From the NCBI GenBank assembly GCA_905215205.1, contig CAJMPK010000035.1, positions 1-11,370 on the forward strand: DNA of 11,370 bases, read 5' to 3'. The number at the start of each line of letters is the position of its first letter. Within the stretch, counting starts at the first letter, position 1. The notes below the pieces were generated by a model that saw nothing but the letters and a program-made list of their open reading frames with translations, was not told the DNA's origin and did not search any database. Shown piece after piece: positions 4,846-11,370 of the stretch. The position numbers were made by a program, and so were the translations under genes. The stretch is from an uncultured bacterium. Its GTDB lineage: Bacteria > Actinomycetota > Coriobacteriia > Coriobacteriales > Coriobacteriaceae.

Positions 4846-4891
4846 CCCACTCGCGGGTCGTGCGTTACGCGATTGTTTCGAAACGGGTGGG
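4846..4891 (+). promoter_or_regulatory. Potential structured leader or operator region before gltB
   Basis: The segment can fold into a small three-way junction. The outer stem is CCCAC (4846-4850) with GTGGG (4887-4891). Hairpin one is TCGCG (4851-4855) with CGCGA (4868-4872). Hairpin two is the perfect palindrome GTTTCGAAAC (4875-4884). Whether it is transcribed is unknown, because no clear gltB promoter was found. A weak pair TTGTTT-16-CACAAT at 4873-4900 overlaps it, so it could instead be DNA-level control. It matches no riboswitch I recognise. Confidence 0.35.
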
Positions 4892-4926
4892 AAACACAAT
4901 GGGCTGGCTATGCTCCTAGTATGCCT

Positions 4927-4938
4927 AGTCAACTGACT
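4927..4938. promoter_or_regulatory. Operator-like palindrome in the gltB upstream region
   Basis: AGTCA-AC-TGACT is a dyad with perfect 5-bp arms and 2-nt centre, 11 nt before the AGGGGAGG ribosome binding site of gltB (4950-4957). Its position just before the start is typical for a repressor site or an mRNA-level element. The regulator is unknown. Confidence 0.3.
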
Positions 4939-4963
4939 GTCTAACACCTAGGGGAGGATCGCG

Positions 4964-7900
4964 ATGCAGGCAGATTCCGCTCAGCAGCAGGGCCTTTATC
5001 GCCCCGAATTCGACCACGATGCATGTGGTATTGGCGCGCTTGCCGATATCAACGGTGAGCGCCATCACCAGATTCTGGACGATGCACTGTCCATTCTGGT
5101 CAACTTGGAGCACCGCGGTGGCACGGGACTCGAGAAGAACACCGGCGACGGCGCTGGCATCCTGTTCCAGGTTCCGCATCACTTTTTCCGTAAAGAGGCC
5201 CAAAAGTGCGGCCAGATTCTGCCGGCAGAGGGCGACTATGGCGTGGCCATGCTGTTCTTCCCGCAGGACGACAAGGGCGTAGAGGATGCCCGTCGCGTGT
5301 TTGAGGAGGGCTGCGCCGAGGCCGGCGTGCCGCTGCTCTTTTGGCGCGAGGTGCCGGTCGACCCGCACGACCTGGGCGAGACGGCCCGTGCCTGCATGCC
5401 CACTATCCTGCAGGCCTTCCTGGGCCGTCCGGACGACACGCCCGCCGGCGATGCCTTCGAGCGCCGCCTGTACGTGTGCCGCCGCACCATCGAGAAGAAG
5501 GCCGACGCTGAGTTCGCCTTGCGCGACAAGATTTTCTACGTCTGTTCCATGAGTTCGCGCACCATCGTGTACAAGGGCATGCTGGTCGCCACGCAGATGC
5601 GCCGCTTCTTCATCGACCTCAACGACGCCGCCGTCAAAACGGCCGTGGCGCTCGTCCACTCGCGCTACTCCACCAACACCACGCCCAGCTGGGAGCGTGC
5701 GCACCCCAACCGTTTTATCATTCACAACGGCGAGATCAACACCCTCAAGGGCAACGTCAACTGGATTCGCGCCCGCGAACCCAACCTGTACAGCCCCGTG
5801 TTGCAGCACGATCTTGAGCGCGTGATGCCCATCATCAACCGCGAGGGTTCCGACTCCGCGATTCTGGACAACGTGCTTGAGTTTTTGGTCATGAACGGTC
5901 GCCCGCTCACGCGTGCCGCGTCCATGTTGCTGCCCGAGCCGTGGGACCACAACGATAGTCTGAGTGAGGAGCGTCGCGCCTACGACGCCTACCAGTCCAT
6001 GCTCATGGAGCCGTGGGATGGCCCGGCGGCCATCGCCTTTACCGACGGTCGCACGCTGGGTGCCGCCCTCGACCGTAACGGCCTGCGTCCCGCCCGCTAC
6101 TATGTGACGCGCGACGGTCGCTTTATGCTGGCAAGCGAGGTGGGCACCATCGAGGTGAGCCCCGAGAACATCCTGACGAGCGGCTGCCTGGGGCCGGGCC
6201 AGATGCTCGAGGTCGACTTTGCCCGCGGGCGCGTCATCTACAACGATGAGCTGCGCGCCCGTTACGCCAAGGAAAAGCCCTACTGTGATTGGATTGCCGA
6301 GGAGACGCTAACCGTTGACGCGCTCGATGAGCCCGTTGCGGCAACGCCCGCCGAGGACGCCGAGGTGCCCGCCGCTGTGCGTATGGCCAAGCTCGGCTAC
6401 CACTGGGATGACGTCGACGAGGTCGTGCGCCCCATGGCCCAGCAGGGCAAGGCGCCGCTCGCCTCGATGGGCATCGATGCGCCGCTGGCCTGCCTGTCCA
6501 AGAAGACGCGTTCGTTCTTTGACTACTTCTATCAGTTGTTCGCTCAGGTCACAAACCCGCCCATCGACGCCCTACGCGAGCATATGGTCACCTCGACCAC
6601 ACTCTACCTGGGCAACCACGGCAACCTGCTCGAGGATTCCCGCACGGCCTGCCAGCTGGTGCGCTTGGAGCGCCCGTTGCTCAACGAGGAAGAGTTTGAC
6701 CGCATCTGCGCCATCGACCGCGTGGGCTTTAAGACCCGCCGGTTCCGTGCCGTGTACCGCCGCGACGCGGGTGAGGGCGCGCTGCAGGCTGCGCTCAAGC
6801 AGCTTGCCGAAGACGTCGAGGCTGCGGTTCGCGATGGCGTGAACATCGTGGTGCTGAGCGATCGCGCCGGAGCGGGCGAGGTGCCCGTGCCGTCGCTGCT
6901 CGCCGTGGGCTGCGTGCACAATCACCTGATCCGTGCCGGCGTGCGCACCTTTGCCGATATCGTGGTGGAGTGCGGCGACGCCGTGTCCCCGCACGACTTT
7001 GCGGCGCTGGTGGGCTACTCCGCAAGCGGCATCTACCCGTACAACGCGCATGTGTGCATCCGCAATCTGGCGGCATGCGGCGACCTGGACGTGACGGCCG
7101 AGCAGGGCATCGCCAATTACAACAAGGCCGCGACGGCGGGCATCGTCTCCATCATGTCCAAGATGGGCATCTCCACGGTGCAGAGCTACCACTCCGCGCA
7201 GATCTTCGAGGCCGTTGGCTTTACGCCGGAGTTCGTCAACGCGTACTTCGCCGGCACGGTGAGCCGTGTGGGCGGTATGGGTGTCGAGGACGTCGAACGC
7301 GAGCAAAATGAGCGCTATGACGCCGCGCTCGCTATCCTTAAGAGCCCGGCTCCCGATCAGCTGCCCACGTTGGGTCTGACCAAGTGGCGCCCGCTCGGCG
7401 GCGAGGACCACCTCATCGATCCGCAGACTGTCTACTTGCTGCAGACCGCCTGCCGTGAGGACAGCTACGACACCTTTAAGGAGTACAGCGCCCGCCTGCA
7501 CCGCACCGGCCGTGCCGTTCGCCTGCGCGACTTGCTCGACTTTAATGCCAATGGTCGCACGCCGGTGGCACTCGACGAGGTCGAGCCCGCGCTCAACATC
7601 GTCCGCCGCTTTAACACCGGCGCCATGTCGTATGGCTCCATCAGCAAAGAGGCGCACGAGTGCATGGCCATTGCCATGAACCGCCTGCACGGCCGTTCCA
7701 ACTCCGGCGAGGGTGGTGAGGATCCGCGTCGCGAGACCCCGCTGGCCAACGGCGACTCCAAGAACTCCGCGATCAAGCAGGTGGCAAGTGCGCGCTTTGG
7801 CGTGACGAGCCGCTACCTGTGCAGCGCCTTCGAGATTCAGATCAAGATGGCCCAGGGCGCCAAGCCCGGCGAGGGTGGCCACCTGCCCGGCAAGAAGGTC

Positions 7901-9661
7901 TACCCCTGGATTGCCGAGGTCCGTCAGTCCACGCCCGGCATCGGCCTGATCTCGCCTCCGCCGCACCACGACATCTACTCCATCGAAGACCTGGCAGAGC
8001 TGATCTTTGACCTTAAGAACGCCAACCCCGGTGCGCGCGTGTCGGTCAAGCTGGTCAGCGAGGCCGGCGTCGGCACCATCGCCACTGGTGTTGCCAAGGG
8101 CGCTGCCGACAAGATTTTGATCAGCGGCCACAACGGCGGCTCGGGTGCCGCTGCTCGCGATTCCATTTGGCACGCCGGTCTGCCGCTGGAGCTCGGTCTT
8201 GCCGAGGCCCAGCAGACGCTGCTGCAAAACGGCCTACGCTCGCGCGTGGTGCTCGAGGCCGACGGCAAGCTCATGGACGGCACCGATGTTGCCGTCGCCT
8301 GCCTGTTGGGCGCCGAGGAGTTTGGCTTTGCGACCATGCCACTCATCTCCATGGGCTGCCTCATGCAGCGCGACTGCCAGCAGGATACCTGCCCGGCCGG
8401 CATCGCTACGCAAAACTGCCGCCTGCGTCGCGGCTTCCGCGGCAAGCCCGAGCACGTCGAACATTTTATGCTCTTTGTTGCCGAGCAGCTGCGCGAGGTC
8501 ATGGCGAGCCTGGGCTTCCGTACCGTCGACGAGATGGTCGGCCATCCCGAGTGCCTGCGCCAGATCGAGGTCCCGGGCAACCGCAAGGCCAACCTGCTCG
8601 ATCTATCGCCCGTGCTGGCGAGCGCGACCTGTGAGTTTGGTGCCCACATCCCGGGTGCCGACGGCCGTCACTTCCTGCCCCAGATGGCTGCGGACAGCGA
8701 GCTCGACAAGACGCTCGATTCCACGCTGTTTGTGCCCTATACGGCCGATGCCCGTGCGCACCTGCGTCCGATTCGCTTCCGCGCCGACATCGCCAACGTC
8801 AACCGCTGCGTGGGCACCATCTTGGGCAACGCGGTGACCAAGGCGCATCCCGAGGGCCTGCCCGCCGGCTCCATCACCATCGATTGCGATGGTTCGGCCG
8901 GTCAGAGCTTTGGCGCCTTCCTGCCGCGCGGCATTACGCTCAACGTGTGCGGCGACGCCAACGACTACTTTGGCAAGGGCCTCTCGGGCGGCGAGGTGTC
9001 GGTGCGCCCCAACCCGCATGCGACCTACAAGTTCGACGAGAACATCATCGTGGGCAACGTTGCGTTCTTTGGCGCTACGAGTGGCCGCGGCTTCATTAAC
9101 GGCCTGGCCGGCCAGCGCTTTGGCGTACGCAACTCCGGTGCCACGGTGGTGGTCGAGGGCTGCGGCAACCATGGCTGCGAGTACATGACGGGCGGTCTGG
9201 CGCTCATCCTGGGTGAGGTCGGGCAGAACTTCGCCGCCGGTATGACGGGTGGCGTGGCTTATGTCTTCGATCAGTACGGCACCCTCGATGCCCGTGTGAA
9301 CCACGAGAGCGTTGAGCTTAAAGCCCCGACGGCCGGCGAGCTGGCGCAGATTCGCGAGCTCATCCAGGAGCACGTGGACGCGACGCAGAGTCCGCGCGGC
9401 ATTAAGCTGCTCTACAGCTTTGAGACGATGAGCAAGCACTTTGTGAAGGTCATTCCAACCGAGTACGAGCGCGTGCTGGCGATTGTCGCCGCGGGTGAGG
9501 CCGTCGGTAAGACGCATGCGCAGGCAGAGGAGTTGGCGTTTGACATTGTGACCGGTCGCGCGAGTGCCGCGGATGTTGCTCGCTTCGATGCTGCGGGCGG
9601 TGCTGCGGGTGCTGCGTCCGTGGCTGCCAGCTCTGTTGCTTCGACCAAGAAGGAGGCGTAA
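4964..9661 (+). CDS. gltB: Glutamate synthase large (alpha) subunit
   Basis: GltB makes glutamate from 2-oxoglutarate and the ammonia released from glutamine; its reducing power comes from GltD. The 1565-residue protein has the complete domain order. The N-terminal type-2 glutamine amidotransferase has its nucleophile at Cys21 (DACGIG), so about 20 residues must be cleaved off. HSRYSTNT and HNGEINTLKGN follow at about 230-265. Next come the central domain and the FMN/2-oxoglutarate barrel, with HGRSNSGEGGEDPRR near 906-920, KPGEGGHLPGKK near 966-977 and SGHNGGSGA. The 3Fe-4S cysteines are C1132, C1138 and C1143 (MGC-x5-C-x4-C). The C-terminal Gly-rich beta-helix domain (about 1290-1480) is present. 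An Ala/Ser-rich tail (about 1542-1565) is an unusual extension. The ATG at 4964 has AGGGGAGG 6 nt upstream. gltD starts 5 nt after the stop. Confidence 0.97.
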   Translation: MQADSAQQQGLYRPEFDHDACGIGALADINGERHHQILDDALSILVNLEHRGGTGLEKNTGDGAGILFQVPHHFFRKEAQKCGQILPAEGDYGVAMLFFPQDDKGVEDARRVFEEGCAEAGVPLLFWREVPVDPHDLGETARACMPTILQAFLGRPDDTPAGDAFERRLYVCRRTIEKKADAEFALRDKIFYVCSMSSRTIVYKGMLVATQMRRFFIDLNDAAVKTAVALVHSRYSTNTTPSWERAHPNRFIIHNGEINTLKGNVNWIRAREPNLYSPVLQHDLERVMPIINREGSDSAILDNVLEFLVMNGRPLTRAASMLLPEPWDHNDSLSEERRAYDAYQSMLMEPWDGPAAIAFTDGRTLGAALDRNGLRPARYYVTRDGRFMLASEVGTIEVSPENILTSGCLGPGQMLEVDFARGRVIYNDELRARYAKEKPYCDWIAEETLTVDALDEPVAATPAEDAEVPAAVRMAKLGYHWDDVDEVVRPMAQQGKAPLASMGIDAPLACLSKKTRSFFDYFYQLFAQVTNPPIDALREHMVTSTTLYLGNHGNLLEDSRTACQLVRLERPLLNEEEFDRICAIDRVGFKTRRFRAVYRRDAGEGALQAALKQLAEDVEAAVRDGVNIVVLSDRAGAGEVPVPSLLAVGCVHNHLIRAGVRTFADIVVECGDAVSPHDFAALVGYSASGIYPYNAHVCIRNLAACGDLDVTAEQGIANYNKAATAGIVSIMSKMGISTVQSYHSAQIFEAVGFTPEFVNAYFAGTVSRVGGMGVEDVEREQNERYDAALAILKSPAPDQLPTLGLTKWRPLGGEDHLIDPQTVYLLQTACREDSYDTFKEYSARLHRTGRAVRLRDLLDFNANGRTPVALDEVEPALNIVRRFNTGAMSYGSISKEAHECMAIAMNRLHGRSNSGEGGEDPRRETPLANGDSKNSAIKQVASARFGVTSRYLCSAFEIQIKMAQGAKPGEGGHLPGKKVYPWIAEVRQSTPGIGLISPPPHHDIYSIEDLAELIFDLKNANPGARVSVKLVSEAGVGTIATGVAKGAADKILISGHNGGSGAAARDSIWHAGLPLELGLAEAQQTLLQNGLRSRVVLEADGKLMDGTDVAVACLLGAEEFGFATMPLISMGCLMQRDCQQDTCPAGIATQNCRLRRGFRGKPEHVEHFMLFVAEQLREVMASLGFRTVDEMVGHPECLRQIEVPGNRKANLLDLSPVLASATCEFGAHIPGADGRHFLPQMAADSELDKTLDSTLFVPYTADARAHLRPIRFRADIANVNRCVGTILGNAVTKAHPEGLPAGSITIDCDGSAGQSFGAFLPRGITLNVCGDANDYFGKGLSGGEVSVRPNPHATYKFDENIIVGNVAFFGATSGRGFINGLAGQRFGVRNSGATVVVEGCGNHGCEYMTGGLALILGEVGQNFAAGMTGGVAYVFDQYGTLDARVNHESVELKAPTAGELAQIRELIQEHVDATQSPRGIKLLYSFETMSKHFVKVIPTEYERVLAIVAAGEAVGKTHAQAEELAFDIVTGRASAADVARFDAAGGAAGAASVAASSVASTKKEA

Positions 9662-9666
9662 GTGCC

Positions 9667-11148
<1,482 letters not shown>

Positions 11149-11165
11149 AGTAGGCATTTAAGAAC

Positions 11166-11214
11166 GTCCCCAATGACTAGTCATTTTTTTGTCTAGTCGT
11201 TGGGGACATTTTTT
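11166..11214 (+). terminator. Rho-independent terminator of gltBD
   Basis: A 15-position stem (11166-11180 with 11193-11207), GTCCCCAATGACTAG against CTAGTCGTTGGGGAC, has a single T-G wobble, a T-rich 12-nt loop and six T's at 11209-11214. It starts 18 nt after the gltD stop. A perfect 14-nt palindrome AATGACTAGTCATT at 11172-11185 overlaps the left arm and could compete with the long stem. Confidence 0.92.
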
Positions 11215-11293
11215 GCGAGCGATTTGCCCGTTTGTCGACGCGCGAGTGTCCATTCGGCGTCTTCTTGAGCTGTGGCGCTCTGCTGTTTCTGTG

Positions 11294-11370
11294 ATGGCCG
11301 GGGGCGCTTGGCTCAAAAGGACGGGTTTGCCGTCTATGTTTACCTGCGGGTTTGTTGCGGGGCGCATTTT
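11294..11370 (+). other. Open frame at right edge, possible start of a truncated ORF
   Basis: From ATG 11294 a frame stays open to the window end, beginning MAGGAWLKRTGLPSMF. The same frame is open upstream back to about 11177, through the gltBD terminator. No ribosome binding site precedes the ATG. A minus-strand frame over 11158-11367 is also open but runs into the terminator. I cannot call either a gene. The bases from 11215 on otherwise show no repeat or promoter I can defend. Confidence 0.2.

Noticed and set aside
6572..8227. 551-codon open frame on the minus strand inside gltB
   Set aside because: It is a mirror frame of GC-rich gltB coding sequence; gltB has all its motifs here, and the minus frame has no recognisable domain or ribosome binding site.

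Overview
The window looks like a chromosomal segment of a high-GC actinobacterium of the class Coriobacteriia, probably Collinsella or a close relative. I base this on the strong G/C bias at third codon positions, the anaerobe-type gene set (flavin reductase plus rubredoxin, NADPH-type glutamate synthase) and the strong GGAGG-type ribosome binding sites. The genus is inferred, since no marker gene is present.

Layout, left to right. (1) 1-175, minus: 5' part of an unrecognised gene running off the left edge. (2) 379-657: a tRNA unit with promoter, tRNA-Gln(CTG), tRNA-Glu(CTC) and a terminator. (3) 714-2091: a TPR protein overlapping smpB by 11 nt, so probably co-translated. (4) 2104-2246: a 22-bp-arm inverted repeat followed by a strong terminator. 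(5) 2298-3034: a stand-alone flavin reductase and a 47-residue rubredoxin. They match the two halves of the high-molecular-weight rubredoxin (Hrb) fusion, but are encoded as separate genes, the second with its own promoter. A strong terminator follows. (6) 3187-4443, minus: the Nramp manganese transporter mntH. (7) 4444-4963: a divergent intergenic region of about 520 bp between mntH and gltB. It holds three copies of a 59-nt palindromic element at an exact 80-bp period, then a GC-rich potentially structured segment and an operator-like palindrome. A decayed fourth copy lies at about 3116-3160, beyond the 3' end of mntH. (8) 4964-11148: the glutamate synthase operon gltB-gltD, ended by a strong terminator. 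(9) 11215-11370: an open frame without a convincing start.

How the genes fit together. gltBD encodes the two subunits of the enzyme that turns glutamine and 2-oxoglutarate into two glutamates (the GOGAT half of ammonia assimilation). The flavin reductase and rubredoxin are likely an electron-transfer pair delivering reducing equivalents to oxygen or peroxide detoxifying enzymes. With Mn import by MntH next door, this stretch may have an oxidative-stress theme (inference). SmpB serves trans-translation; its partner tmRNA gene is not in the window.

The least explained content is non-coding: the 80-bp-period palindrome array with compensatory changes between copies, the unrelated 67-nt hairpin behind smpB, and the potential three-way-junction fold before gltB. 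No CRISPR, prophage, transposase or defence system was seen, and the protein-coding genes belong to known families.
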